Origin: Parvibaculum sp.
Lineage (GTDB): Bacteria; Pseudomonadota; Alphaproteobacteria; Parvibaculales; Parvibaculaceae
Direction: 5' to 3'
Assembly: GCF_030694575.1 (NCBI RefSeq)
Contig: NZ_JAUYUS010000107.1
Coordinates: 1-59,650, forward strand
DNA: 59,650 nucleotides
The notes beneath the pieces were generated by a model that did no database searches, had not been told where the DNA came from, and saw only the letters and a list, made by a program, of their open reading frames with translations. Positions 36,722 to 46,018 of the stretch are shown here, piece after piece. The translations under genes and the position numbers were made by a program. Positions within the stretch are counted from its first letter, which is position 1, and the number at the start of each line of letters is the position of its first letter.

Positions 36722-36742
36722 GCGCGGCCGAGACGGCCGCGC
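36722..36742. other. Perfect 9-bp hairpin in the leader of the aminotransferase gene
   Basis: GCGCGGCCG and CGGCCGCGC are separated by three bases. The hairpin lies 40 bases upstream of the aminotransferase start and just after the short leader frame. No T run follows on the minus strand, so it is not a simple terminator. Confidence 0.6.
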
Positions 36743-36755
36743 GCGAGGTCGCGGG

Positions 36756-36848
36756 CTACGGATTGTAGCCGATGCGCGCGCAGAGGATCAGCAACTCGCG
36801 CTTGGCGAGGCGCATCCGCGCGGCAGGTGTGAAGGCATCGCTGGTCAT
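36756..36848 (-). CDS. Possible 30-residue leader peptide
   Basis: The frame begins MTSDAFTPAARMRLAKRE and ends at a TAG, with GC-rich third positions. TATAAT lies seven bases before its ATG, so the transcript could start almost at the ATG and be leaderless. It precedes the aminotransferase gene by 73 bases, with a perfect hairpin between. It has four arginines in 30 residues, which might sense arginine supply, but this is speculative. A longer upstream frame has no ribosome-binding site. Confidence 0.35.
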   Translation of the reverse strand: MTSDAFTPAARMRLAKRELLILCARIGYNP

Positions 36849-36952
36849 GGGGCGATTATAGGGGGAAGTGGAAAGGAGGGCCACCAACGGGTTGGCTGCA
36901 TTCTTTCCGCAATGATCCGCATTCTTCAAAGATGCGGGTAGCGCATCCAGAA

Positions 36953-38584
36953 TCATTGATCTTTCACCTCAGGATCATCTTTGACGCCAAGGTCTTCGAT
37001 TTCTTGGTCTAGGAAACTAATTGCCTCTGGGACTCCGAGTTCAGTGAAGAACTCGCGTGCATTCATCCACAGCTTTTGCGCTTCTCGTGAGTTTCCCTCT
37101 ATCTTCTCCACGGTGCCAAGGCTCGTGAGGCTACGGGCTATACTCTCTTTATGTCCCAGCTCCCTACTTATCGAAAGGGCATGATGGAGAAAATCCTTGG
37201 CGGCTTGGAAATTTTCCCTACCTGCTGCCACCCCGCCAAGGTTTATCAAATCTCGCGCCACTCCCTCTCTGTGCCCGATTTCCTCATTGAGAGCTTGAGC
37301 TCGCAAGTGAAACTTCTCAGCGGTTTCGTGATCCCCGCGTTCACTTGCGATAATTCCGAGATTTCCGAACGCCAGCGCGCAACCCTTTTTTCGGCCGAGT
37401 TCTTCATTTACCGCTAGGGCACGTTTGTGGAAATCCTCTGCTGCATCCAATTCGCCGCGCTTTCTTGCTACAACACCGAGGTTGGCGAATGTGCCTGCCA
37501 TACCCTCCTTGTTTCCTGTGGCTTCGTAGATCGCTAGCGCACGTCTGTGAAAGTTTTCCGCTGCCTCAAGGTTAACGCGTATTGAGGCGATGATTCCTAG
37601 GTTGCCGAGATTGTCGGCCATCCGGTCTCGGAAGCCCAATGATTCATTTATTTCGAGCGCGCGATTATGGAGGTTCTCGGCCGCACGGAGGTCGCCTAGC
37701 GTCTTTGCCACAACGCCGAGGTTCCCGAGATTTACGGCCATACCGTCCAAACGGCCTTGCGCTTCGTTGAGTGCCAAGGCGCGTCTAAAAAGGTCCTCTG
37801 CCGTGACCAGATCCCCTCGGACCTGGGCAATGATGCCCAAACCAGCAAGCGCAAGGGCCACAAAAAGTTCATCCTTCAGCATCTCTCCAAGCGAAAGCGC
37901 CCGGCGATAGGAGATTTCTGCCTCGCTCAGATTTCCTGATCGAAATTGAAGCTGGCCTAATTGAATCCATGCTTCAATGTTCTCGGGGTCTAGCTCCGAT
38001 GCCTTTGTGTACGCAGTTATCGCCTGCTCGGTGCTGTCAACGAACGCAAGAGCGCCAAGGTAACAGTAAAACTGTGCTGCTTCCTTATTCGCTTCTGGGC
38101 CTTTTACCTCACTTTCCCTCGCCAACTGCGCAAAGAATGCTTTTGCTTCATCCGTACTGCCTTTGCGCAGGTGCACGACTGCAACTTCTGCTCGGGCGCC
38201 TTGTTGCTCGGTAAGTGCAGCAATTGCCTTCTTGAGTTCTTCGTTCTCCTCTTCAACTCGCTTCCAGAGCGCCTCTCGAGTGTTAATTTCAGCGCGAGCC
38301 TCGTCCCGCTCCCTAACTGCTTGCTTGAAATCGGAATAGATCTCCTTGGTCAGCAAGGAAAAGCCGTCATCCGCTGTCATGACAACATTCTGAGTGTTTG
38401 TCGGGCTAAAACTTTGGTTGGGGCTCGCCGTTACATTGATGCTCTCCGGCGATGTATTGCGTTTGTCGCGAACTCGGACGATGAGAGCTACACTTGTGCC
38501 AAGTACCCCTAGGAACGCAGCGAGACCCTTCAGCCACGCGGCATTGTCAGAGAACCAGGCCTTAAGGTCAGCAAGCCATTCCAT
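36953..38584 (-). CDS. Membrane-anchored TPR protein
   Basis: The 543-residue protein has one N-terminal membrane helix (about residues 17-37, WLKGLAAFLGVLGTSVALIV), a polar linker, a coiled coil (about 85-130, RERDEARAEINTREALWKRV) and at least nine TPR units of about 40 residues of the NLGNLGVVA…AENLHNRALEINE type, similar to kinesin-light-chain-like TPRs. No catalytic domain is visible. Codons are clearly lower in GC than those of neighbours, and it splits the polyamine gene run, so acquisition by transfer is likely. The function is unknown; protein-protein scaffolding is expected. Confidence 0.85.
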   Translation of the reverse strand: MEWLADLKAWFSDNAAWLKGLAAFLGVLGTSVALIVRVRDKRNTSPESINVTASPNQSFSPTNTQNVVMTADDGFSLLTKEIYSDFKQAVRERDEARAEINTREALWKRVEEENEELKKAIAALTEQQGARAEVAVVHLRKGSTDEAKAFFAQLARESEVKGPEANKEAAQFYCYLGALAFVDSTEQAITAYTKASELDPENIEAWIQLGQLQFRSGNLSEAEISYRRALSLGEMLKDELFVALALAGLGIIAQVRGDLVTAEDLFRRALALNEAQGRLDGMAVNLGNLGVVAKTLGDLRAAENLHNRALEINESLGFRDRMADNLGNLGIIASIRVNLEAAENFHRRALAIYEATGNKEGMAGTFANLGVVARKRGELDAAEDFHKRALAVNEELGRKKGCALAFGNLGIIASERGDHETAEKFHLRAQALNEEIGHREGVARDLINLGGVAAGRENFQAAKDFLHHALSISRELGHKESIARSLTSLGTVEKIEGNSREAQKLWMNAREFFTELGVPEAISFLDQEIEDLGVKDDPEVKDQ

Positions 38585-38692
38585 GCTGCGAATGTATCCA
38601 TAATCCGCGTCGCCGTCCGCAAAAATAGTCCGTACAGGCCATAATGCGGGCCCCGGATTTCGTCGGCATAAGTACTGTCGGAAAACGCAGCC

Positions 38693-40084
38693 TCACACGT
38701 TCAGCAGCAGATGCTCGCGCTCCCAGGCGGAAATGACCTGCTGATAGGCCTCGTGTTCTGTGAGTTTCACGTCCATGTAGAGCGTCACGAAGTCGGCGCC
38801 GAGCACTTCCTTCAGCTCGGTCGCGGTGCGCAGGTTGTCGAGCGCATCGAGAAGGTGCCGCGGCAGCGCGTAGCGCTTGCTGTCATAGGCGTTGCCGGTC
38901 ATTTCCTTCGTCGGCTTCAGGTCGTTTACCATGCCGATATAGCCGCAGGCGAGCGACGTCGCGATGGCGAGATAGGGATTGGCGTCGGCGCCCGGCACGC
39001 GGTTTTCCACCCGCCTGCCCTGCCGCTTCGCCTCCGGCACACGGAGGCCCACCGTCCGGTTCTCGTGACCCCAATGCGTATTGATGGGCGCGGCATGGTC
39101 GCGGACGATCCGGCGATAGGAGTTCACATTGGGCGCGATCAGGGCCATGGCGTCGGGCAGATATTTCTGCAGGCCGGCGATGTAACCGAGAAAGAGCTTC
39201 GTATCCTTGCCCTGCTTGGTCGCGAAGAGATTGTCGCCCGTCTCCGCGCTCACGATCGACTGGTGGATATGCATGGCGCTGCCCGGCTCGCCCTCGTAGG
39301 GCTTTGCCATGAATGTCGCATAGATGCCATGGCGGAGCGCCGCTTGCCGCATCGTGCGCTTGAAGAGGAACGCCTGGTCGGCGATTTCGAGCGGCTCGCC
39401 GTGATCGAAATTGATTTCGACCTGGGCGGCGCCCGACTCGTGAATGAGCGTGTCGATATCGAGGTTCTGAGCTTCGCAGAAATCGTACATGTCCTCGAAG
39501 ATCGGATCGAACTCATTGACCGCATCGATGCCGTAGGACTGCCGCGCGGTTTCCTGGCGGCCATTGGCGCCCACCGGCGGCTCCAGCGGATAATCGGGAT
39601 CGATGTTCTTGGCGGCGAGATAGAACTCGATCTCCGGCGCCACCACGGGCGCCCAGCCCTTCTCCTCGAAAAGCGCGAGGACGCGCTTCAGGACGTTGCG
39701 CGGCGCGATCGGCACGGGCCGGCCGTCGCGGTAGTTGGCATCGCAGATGATCTGAGCGGTCGGCTCGTCATACCAGGGGACGACGCGGACGGTGGCGGGA
39801 TCGGGATCGAGGATGATGTCGGGTTCGATGTCGCCCAGAAAGTCGCTGTCGACATAGTCGCCGGTCACGGTCTGACCGAAGATCGACTCCGGCAGCTTCA
39901 GCGAGCGATCGCTGAGGCCTGCGATGAATTTGCGGGTCGGAATGATCTTGCCGCGCGCGATGCCGGCCATATCCGACACCATGCACTCGACTTCCGTGAT
40001 GCGGCGGTCCTTAAGCCACTTGATCAGGTCTTCCTCGCTGCCGACCTTCTCGTCCTTCTCGTCCTGTTCGTTGCCCATCGCCAT
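38693..40084 (-). CDS. Glutamine-synthetase family, gamma-glutamylpolyamine synthetase type
   Basis: The 463-residue protein shows the glutamine-synthetase fold: EVECMVSDMAGIARGKI, PEIEFYL (metal site), AAQVEINFDHGEPL, GSAMHIHQSI, and NRTVGLRVP. The short N-terminal part and the neighbouring PuuD- and SpuC-type genes favour PuuA/SpuI-like gamma-glutamylation of putrescine over true glutamine synthesis. The ATG at 40084 or 40078 lies inside the 3' end of the PuuD-type gene (74-base overlap), indicating coupling. Confidence 0.88.
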   Translation of the reverse strand: MAMGNEQDEKDEKVGSEEDLIKWLKDRRITEVECMVSDMAGIARGKIIPTRKFIAGLSDRSLKLPESIFGQTVTGDYVDSDFLGDIEPDIILDPDPATVRVVPWYDEPTAQIICDANYRDGRPVPIAPRNVLKRVLALFEEKGWAPVVAPEIEFYLAAKNIDPDYPLEPPVGANGRQETARQSYGIDAVNEFDPIFEDMYDFCEAQNLDIDTLIHESGAAQVEINFDHGEPLEIADQAFLFKRTMRQAALRHGIYATFMAKPYEGEPGSAMHIHQSIVSAETGDNLFATKQGKDTKLFLGYIAGLQKYLPDAMALIAPNVNSYRRIVRDHAAPINTHWGHENRTVGLRVPEAKRQGRRVENRVPGADANPYLAIATSLACGYIGMVNDLKPTKEMTGNAYDSKRYALPRHLLDALDNLRTATELKEVLGADFVTLYMDVKLTEHEAYQQVISAWEREHLLLNV

Positions 40085-40904
40085 GGGACACCACTCTTTC
40101 CGTTTCCGCGTTCGCGGCCGCCGCTTCGCGCACCGCGTCTCCAAAGGCCCGGAACAGCTTTTGCGACACCGGGTTTTCCCAATATTTCCACTCGGGATGC
40201 CACTGCACGCCAAGAGCGAAAGCCGCCGCTCCGCGCACCCGCATCGCCTCGACCGTGCCGTCCGCGGCCCGTCCTTCCGCTACAAGGGCATCGGCGATAC
40301 GTGCCACACCCTGCCCATGCAGCGAGTTTACCTCAATCGTCCGTGTGCCCAGCAGATTTTCGAAGGCGCCGCCTGCTTCCAGCATTACGTCATGGGCGGG
40401 GCCGTACTGGATGTCGAGCGGGTCGTCCTTGTTCTCGCGGTGGTCGAAGCGCGGCGCAAAGCCGGGCTCCGACGGCACTTCATGGATATGCTGGTGAAGC
40501 GTGCCGCCGAAAGCGACATTCAATTCCTGAAAGCCGCGGCAGACGGCAAAGAGCGGCACGCTACGCTCGACGCAGTGCCTGATGAGCGTCAGCGTCAGCG
40601 CGTCGCGCTGGCGATCGAGCAGCACGCCCTCGCGCGGCGGCGTGCCGCCATAATTTTCGGGATGGACGTTCGAGTGGGAGCCGGTGAGGAAGATGCCGTC
40701 GCAGAGGGCGAAAATCTCGTCGAGCTGGTCCGCGGCCTCCTTGAAGGGTTCGCGCGGCACGGGCAGCAGGATCGGCTGGCAGTCGGCGCCGCCATCGACG
40801 GCGGCGAGGTACTTCTCGCCGACCGCGTGAAACGGATGCGGTCCCAGCATCTTGACGTCGCAGGGGATGCCGACGATCGGTCGCCGATGTGCTTTTCGTG
40901 TCAT
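40011..40904 (-). CDS. Gamma-glutamyl-GABA hydrolase-like peptidase C26 (PuuD type)
   Basis: The 297-residue class I glutamine-amidotransferase-like enzyme has PIVGIPCDVKMLG, the nucleophile elbow AVCRGFQELNVAFGG (Cys) and the late VQWHPEWKYWE (His-x-Glu), plus LTGSHSNVHPENYG. It would release GABA from gamma-glutamyl-GABA in putrescine degradation. The last 25 residues are Arg/Gly-rich and are simply the out-of-frame reading of the next gene's N-terminus. It is first in the polyamine run. Confidence 0.88.
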   Translation of the reverse strand: MTRKAHRRPIVGIPCDVKMLGPHPFHAVGEKYLAAVDGGADCQPILLPVPREPFKEAADQLDEIFALCDGIFLTGSHSNVHPENYGGTPPREGVLLDRQRDALTLTLIRHCVERSVPLFAVCRGFQELNVAFGGTLHQHIHEVPSEPGFAPRFDHRENKDDPLDIQYGPAHDVMLEAGGAFENLLGTRTIEVNSLHGQGVARIADALVAEGRAADGTVEAMRVRGAAAFALGVQWHPEWKYWENPVSQKLFRAFGDAVREAAAANAETERVVSHGDGQRTGREGREGRQRGRPDQVA

Positions 40905-41039
40905 GCAAATTCACAAGTACCACGCCGCCCCGGTGGCCGGTCAAGGCAAGGATGGACCGTAAGGGCCGGGGCGTGGCGTTTAAAGGGAACTTGTGTTGAG
41001 AATAATAGACGCGGCGGCGCAATACCAGCGCCGGAAGGC

Positions 41040-41759
41040 TTACCTGCCGCCGATCGCCGGGCGCTGATCGTCGCGGAGCACGAAAAGCGCGTTGTCCGCC
41101 CGGATGCCCGACTGGACGTTCCGCAGCGCGACCGTGGTCTGCAGCCCCTGCGCGTCGGTCACCACCCATTGCCGGAGCTGCAGCGTGGGCTGGTCGAAGA
41201 TCAGCGTGATCTGGCCCGGCGCTTCGCCGCTGCGGTCGGCCAGCGTGATGAGAAGCGCTCCCGGCTGGCTGTCGACATTGAGGACGCGGGCACTATCGGT
41301 CAGGTTGACGTTCTTGCCGAGCAACAGATTGAGCGGCGTCGAGGCCATGGGGTAGCGCTGTGCCGGTCCGGCGCTGTCCTTCACCGCCACCCAGGTACCG
41401 TCCGCCACCACCAGCAGGTTTTCCGGCGGTTCGTATTCGAAGCGCAGACGTCCCGGCCGGCGGAGATAGAATTTGCCCTCGGCGACCGAGCCGTCCGGTC
41501 CGACTTGCAGAAAATTGCCCTGGAGATTCTCGAGCGACGAGAGATAGGCACTCGCTTCCGCAAGCGCCTTTTCATCTTCTTCGCTGAAGCGCGCTTCGGC
41601 CGACGCCGCGACCGGCGTCTGCGCCATCCCGTCGGCTGTCTCGGCGTGAGCGCTTCCGCTGGCGGAGAGGAACGTCGCAAAGAGGAGACAAAGACCGACA
41701 ACCGCCGCGGCAAACAGCACGCGCTGCCGGTACCTGTGGTTCTGTTCGAGGTCTCTCAT
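41040..41759 (-). CDS. lolA: Outer-membrane lipoprotein carrier LolA
   Basis: The protein (about 239 residues) has a signal segment VLFAAAVVGLCLLFATFLSA ending at AHA, then the LolA-like barrel: LSSLENLQGNFLQVGPDGS, GKFYLRRPGRLRFEYEPP and a long beta-rich remainder. It shuttles lipoproteins from LolCDE to the outer membrane. The start is uncertain among ATGs at 41789, 41771 and 41759; I took the one leaving the shortest n-region. It follows ftsK on the same strand. Confidence 0.88.
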   Translation of the reverse strand: MRDLEQNHRYRQRVLFAAAVVGLCLLFATFLSASGSAHAETADGMAQTPVAASAEARFSEEDEKALAEASAYLSSLENLQGNFLQVGPDGSVAEGKFYLRRPGRLRFEYEPPENLLVVADGTWVAVKDSAGPAQRYPMASTPLNLLLGKNVNLTDSARVLNVDSQPGALLITLADRSGEAPGQITLIFDQPTLQLRQWVVTDAQGLQTTVALRNVQSGIRADNALFVLRDDQRPAIGGR

Positions 41760-41858
41760 GACGAAGATCATGGCGGCCTTTTGTGGCAAAATGTGGAGCC
41801 CGGCGGGGCCTTTTGGCGGCGTTCGGTTTGCAACGGGTAAATGAAGCGCACAACTTCT

Positions 41859-44549
41859 TCAGTGGTCGCCGACAAGAACCTCGCGCTTTCCCTGATGATT
41901 TGGCGGGCTGACCACGCCCTGCTCTTCCATAAGCTCGATCAGGCGCGCGGCGCGGTTGTAGCCGATTTGCAGGCGCCGTTGGATATAGCTTGTCGAGGCG
42001 CGCTTGTCGCGGGCGACGATCGCGACAGCCTTGTCGTAGAGATCGTCGCCGGAACCGGCGCCACCGTCGAAAGCGAAGGGATCGCCGCCCTCTTCTTCCT
42101 CTGCGGTGATCGCTTCCAGATATTCCGGAACACCCTGACGCTTGAGAAAGCTCACGACCTTTTCCACTTCCTCGTCGGAAACGAAAGGCCCGTGCACACG
42201 GCGAATGCGCCCGCCGCCGGCCATGTAGAGCATGTCGCCCTGACCGAGCAATTGTTCGGCGCCCTGCTCGCCCAGAATAGTGCGGCTATCGATCTTCGAG
42301 GTCACCTGGAACGAGATGCGGGTCGGGAAATTGGCCTTGATGGTGCCGGTGATGACGTCGACGGAGGGGCGCTGCGTCGCGGTCACGATGTGGATACCGG
42401 CGGCGCGCGCCATCTGCGCGAGGCGCTGCACGGCCGCCTCGATTTCCTTGCCGGCCACCATCATCAGGTCGGCCATTTCGTCGACGATGACGACGATGAA
42501 GGGCATGGGCGAAAGGTCCATCTCCTCTTCCTCGTAGATGGCTTCCCCCGTCTCCTTGTCGAAACCCGTCTGCACGGTCCGCACCAGAACTTCGCCGCGC
42601 GCATTCGCTTCCGAAACGCGCGTATTGTAGCCGTCGATATTCCGTACACCGACTTTCGACATCTTGCGGTAGCGGTCTTCCATCTCCTTGACGACCCATT
42701 TGAGGGCCACGACCGCTTTCTTCGGTTCGGTGACGACGGGCGCGAGAAGATGGGGGATGCCGTCATAGACGCTCAGTTCCAGCATCTTCGGGTCGATCAT
42801 GATGAGTTTGCACTGCTCCGGCGACATCCGGTAGAGCAACGACAAGATCATGGTGTTGATGCCGACAGACTTGCCGGAGCCTGTCGTGCCGGCGATCAGA
42901 AGATGCGGCATGCGGGTCAGGTCGGCGAGCACAGGCTCGCCGTTGATATTCTTGCCGAGCGCAAGCGTCAGCTTTGAACTCGAATTCTCATATTCCTGCG
43001 TCTCGAGAAGCTCGCGCAGGTAAACGGTTTCGCGCCGTGCATTCGGCAGCTCGATGCCGATCGCGTTGCGGCCGGGTACCACGGCGACGCGCGTCGAGAC
43101 GGCGCTCATCGAGCGGGCGATGTCGTCGGCAAGCGAAATCACGCGCGAGGATTTGATGCCGGGCGCGGGTTCCAGTTCGTAGAGCGTGACGACGGGGCCC
43201 GGATTCACGGAAATGATTTCGCCGCGGATACCGAAATCGTCGAGGACGGATTCGAGAAGCCGGGCGTTCTGCTGCAAGGCGTCGTCGGTAAGTTTGGCCG
43301 GTATGGCCGAGGGTTTCGGCTTCGTCAGCAGGTTGAGAGGCGGCAATTGATAGTCGCCGGAGGATTCGAACGGCAGCTTCGGCTGGGCTTCGCGCGCGGC
43401 GCGGTTGGATGGCTTTACCGGCTTTGTGGTGCCGCGGCTCACGCGGGGCGCGGGCTTCTCCGAAATCGTTGGTTCGATCCGTTCTTCGGCGGCGCGGGCC
43501 ACCCTCGCCTCGCGGCGGCGCGCCCGGCGTTCGCTCGCGCTTTCCTCGCTGCGGCGGCCGAATTCGCCAAGCCGGCCTTGACGCGCCGCCTCAATCTCCT
43601 CGGCGGTCAGGGGAGCGTAGTCGCCGCGCCGCAGGAACCGGTCGCGCCAGTCGGTCACCCGGTCGCCCGCTTCCCACATCAGGATGCGAAGGCGGCTGGG
43701 TTCGACGTCCGGCCGGTGCGGCCGCACGGGTTCGTCCGCCAATGCGCCACGGCGGCGGGGCCGGGCCGCGCCGGTATAGAGGCGGTCCTCTTCTTCCTCT
43801 TCCTCCGCCGCGCGCCAGTTGCGCAGACGTTCCGCGGCGGTGGCAAGATCGGCAAGTGTGGTGTCGGTTGCGAAGAGGATCAGGAAGAAGGCAGCCGGCG
43901 CGGCAATCAGCGCCGTCAGCGTATAAGCCATCGCTTCGCCGGTCAGCGGCGCGAAAATGCTCAGTCCCAGCGCAGCGAGCGCGTCACCCAGAACACCGCC
44001 AAGGCCGAGCGCCAGCGGCCAGAAAGCAAAGCGGGGAAGCGCGCCAAGAAAGGCCGCGGCGGTGAGCGTGCCGGCAAGCCATGCGGCGACGCGGAAGACG
44101 ATGTAGTTCGACAGGCGGTGCGAGAAGGCGCGGATGCCCCAGACAAAAGGCGGCAGCAGCAGAAGCAGACAGGCGAGGCCGAGTGTCTGCAGCAATATGT
44201 CGGCGACATAGGCGCCGGGAAGGCCCATCCAATTGCCGGGCGGACGCGTCGTTGCGTTGTTGAGGCTCGGATCGTCGATCGACCAGCTCAGCACGGCGAG
44301 AATGCCGAAGCCCGCCAGCGCAACCAGCACGACGCCCGCCCCTTCCACGACGCGGCGCCCGAGAAAGGCGTTCACTGCCGGGGGCAGATAGGTGAGCGGG
44401 TTGACGAGCCACCTCCTCACGCGCTGCATCCTCCGATGGGCCGGGGGCCCCTGCTGCTTTCGGGAAGCCGCTCCCGATTTCGTGCCGCGCGGTTTGCGCA
44501 CGGGCTTTCCGCCTGCGGAGCGGCCTCGCTTCGCGGACGTACCGATCAC
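41859..44549 (-). CDS. ftsK: DNA translocase FtsK
   Basis: The 896-residue protein has a basic N-terminus, four membrane helices (about 55-230), an Arg/Glu-rich linker, the RecA-like motor with Walker A GTTGSGKS at 554-561 and Walker B VIVDEMADLMM, and the C-terminal winged-helix gamma domain (STSYIQRRLQIGYNRAARLIE), which reads KOPS. It moves chromosome ends to XerCD/dif at division. The start GTG 44549 overlaps the stop of the upstream aminotransferase (GTGA), with GGAGG upstream. Confidence 0.95.
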   Translation of the reverse strand: MIGTSAKRGRSAGGKPVRKPRGTKSGAASRKQQGPPAHRRMQRVRRWLVNPLTYLPPAVNAFLGRRVVEGAGVVLVALAGFGILAVLSWSIDDPSLNNATTRPPGNWMGLPGAYVADILLQTLGLACLLLLLPPFVWGIRAFSHRLSNYIVFRVAAWLAGTLTAAAFLGALPRFAFWPLALGLGGVLGDALAALGLSIFAPLTGEAMAYTLTALIAAPAAFFLILFATDTTLADLATAAERLRNWRAAEEEEEEDRLYTGAARPRRRGALADEPVRPHRPDVEPSRLRILMWEAGDRVTDWRDRFLRRGDYAPLTAEEIEAARQGRLGEFGRRSEESASERRARRREARVARAAEERIEPTISEKPAPRVSRGTTKPVKPSNRAAREAQPKLPFESSGDYQLPPLNLLTKPKPSAIPAKLTDDALQQNARLLESVLDDFGIRGEIISVNPGPVVTLYELEPAPGIKSSRVISLADDIARSMSAVSTRVAVVPGRNAIGIELPNARRETVYLRELLETQEYENSSSKLTLALGKNINGEPVLADLTRMPHLLIAGTTGSGKSVGINTMILSLLYRMSPEQCKLIMIDPKMLELSVYDGIPHLLAPVVTEPKKAVVALKWVVKEMEDRYRKMSKVGVRNIDGYNTRVSEANARGEVLVRTVQTGFDKETGEAIYEEEEMDLSPMPFIVVIVDEMADLMMVAGKEIEAAVQRLAQMARAAGIHIVTATQRPSVDVITGTIKANFPTRISFQVTSKIDSRTILGEQGAEQLLGQGDMLYMAGGGRIRRVHGPFVSDEEVEKVVSFLKRQGVPEYLEAITAEEEEGGDPFAFDGGAGSGDDLYDKAVAIVARDKRASTSYIQRRLQIGYNRAARLIELMEEQGVVSPPNHQGKREVLVGDH

Positions 44550-45787
44550 AGAACCTCCGCCATGCGCGCGAGAGCCTGCTCGGTTTCGGACTGGCCGTCG
44601 ACCAGCGCCACGCGAATATAGGCGGCACCGGGATTCCCCGTCGGCCCGTAAGGCGAATCTTCGCGCGATAGATAGGCTCCCGGCAACACTTTCACGCCAC
44701 CCCGGGCCCAAAGTTCGCGCGTCGCCTTTTCGCCGTCGCCGACATCGAGCCACAGGAAGAAGCCGCCGGGCGGACGATAGAAGCCGAATCGATTGCCGAG
44801 AACGCGTTCGGCGGCGTCGATCTTCGCACGATAAAGGTCGCGGTTCGCGCTTGCGTGTGCGTCGTCGTTCCAGCAGGCGGCGGAGGCCGCCATCAGCGGC
44901 AGCGGTACTTGGGGACAGGCGATGTTGCGGAAATTGCGGAAGCGCTGCATCAGCGCCCGCTCCCCGGCGCAGAAGCCGGAGCGCAGACCCGGCAGGCTCG
45001 ATCGCTTCGAGAGCGAATGAAAGACGATGATGTTGGCGAAGGGGTCGCTTTCGCCTTGCCCGCTGCCGCCAAGGGCCAGCGCCGCCTGCAGCGCGCCCGC
45101 CGGCGGTTCCCGGTCATAGATGTCGGCGTAGCATTCGTCGATCGCGAGCGTAATGCCATGCGTCCGCGCCAGCCGGATCAGCCGCATCAGATAGTCGAGG
45201 CTCGCGACGGAGCCCTGCGGGTTCGCCGGGCTGCAGAAATAGATCATCGCGGTCCGCGCCAGCAACTCTTCCGGCAGCGCCTCGAAGTCGGGCATGAAGC
45301 CCGTTTCCTTCGTGGCAGCGATATAAACTGGTTCCGCGCCCGCCGCGAGCGCTGCCGCCGCATAGCATTGGTAGAACGGGTTCGGCATCAGAATTGCGGG
45401 GCGCCTGCCCGTCTTCTCCGGCGGGGTCGCCACCTGGGCGATGCTGAAAAGAGCCTCGCGCGTGCCGTTCACCGGGAGGATCTGGAGGTCGGGATCGAGT
45501 GCAAGTCCCTTCCCCACGGCGGCTTCGATGCCATAGCGGCGGCCCAGCCAGCCGGCGGCGGCGTTGCGAAACTCCGTGGTGCCGATGATGGGCGGATATT
45601 TGCCGAAAAGCGGCGCATTCCGTGCGATTTCTTCCATCACGAAGGGGGGGAAAGCATGCTGGGGCTCGCCCAGCGACATGACGAGCGGAGGCTTGCCCGG
45701 CTCGATCCCCTCGATCAGCGCGTTGAGGCGCGGAAAGGGGCTATCGGGCAGGCCATCGAACCGTGAAAAAGCGGCGCTTGCCGTCAT
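44546..45787 (-). CDS. Class I/II aminotransferase (DapC-like)
   Basis: The 413-residue PLP enzyme has LPVNGTREALFSIAQ, SPANPQGSVASLD, DECYADIYD and SLSKRSSLPGLRSGF, where the lysine binds PLP. This pattern matches N-succinyldiaminopimelate aminotransferases (DapC) of alphaproteobacteria, acting in lysine and diaminopimelate synthesis; the specificity is inferred. It is coupled to ftsK by a four-base overlap. Confidence 0.85.
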   Translation of the reverse strand: MTASAAFSRFDGLPDSPFPRLNALIEGIEPGKPPLVMSLGEPQHAFPPFVMEEIARNAPLFGKYPPIIGTTEFRNAAAGWLGRRYGIEAAVGKGLALDPDLQILPVNGTREALFSIAQVATPPEKTGRRPAILMPNPFYQCYAAAALAAGAEPVYIAATKETGFMPDFEALPEELLARTAMIYFCSPANPQGSVASLDYLMRLIRLARTHGITLAIDECYADIYDREPPAGALQAALALGGSGQGESDPFANIIVFHSLSKRSSLPGLRSGFCAGERALMQRFRNFRNIACPQVPLPLMAASAACWNDDAHASANRDLYRAKIDAAERVLGNRFGFYRPPGGFFLWLDVGDGEKATRELWARGGVKVLPGAYLSREDSPYGPTGNPGAAYIRVALVDGQSETEQALARMAEVL

Positions 45788-45878
45788 GGATTTCGCGCGG
45801 TTTGCGGGCCTCGCACAAGGGATTGCGCGGGACGCGAGGGTTAAAATTCCAAATTCGGCGCGATCTTAGCCGTGGCGA

Positions 45879-45910
45879 GTGAAGCGGTCCAGTGGGCCGG
45901 ACCGCTTCAC
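45879..45910. other. 12-bp perfect inverted repeat upstream of the dapC-like gene
   Basis: GTGAAGCGGTCC and GGACCGCTTCAC are separated by eight bases. It lies about 90 bases upstream of the dapC-like start, with no adjacent T run. It could be an operator or a leader hairpin. Confidence 0.6.
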
Positions 45911-45982
45911 CCAGTGGAAAAAGCTGTGGAATTCCCGCGCCTTATCCACACAATTGGAAGCAAATATTTAACCGGACGTTAA

Positions 45983-46011
45983 CCGGAGCGGCTCCGCGCG
46001 AGCCGCTCCGG
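45983..46011 (-). terminator. Probable terminator of the first ammonium transporter gene
   Basis: CCGGAGCGGCT and AGCCGCTCCGG form an 11-bp stem with a seven-base loop, directly after the transporter stop at 46019. Only a weak T-containing tail (TTAACG) follows. Confidence 0.6.
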
Positions 46012-46018
46012 TCTGTTC

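Noticed and set aside
36756-36956. 66-residue version of the short frame before the aminotransferase gene
   Set aside because: The upstream half overlaps the promoter-like TATAAT and has no ribosome-binding site; only the 30-residue version is plausible.
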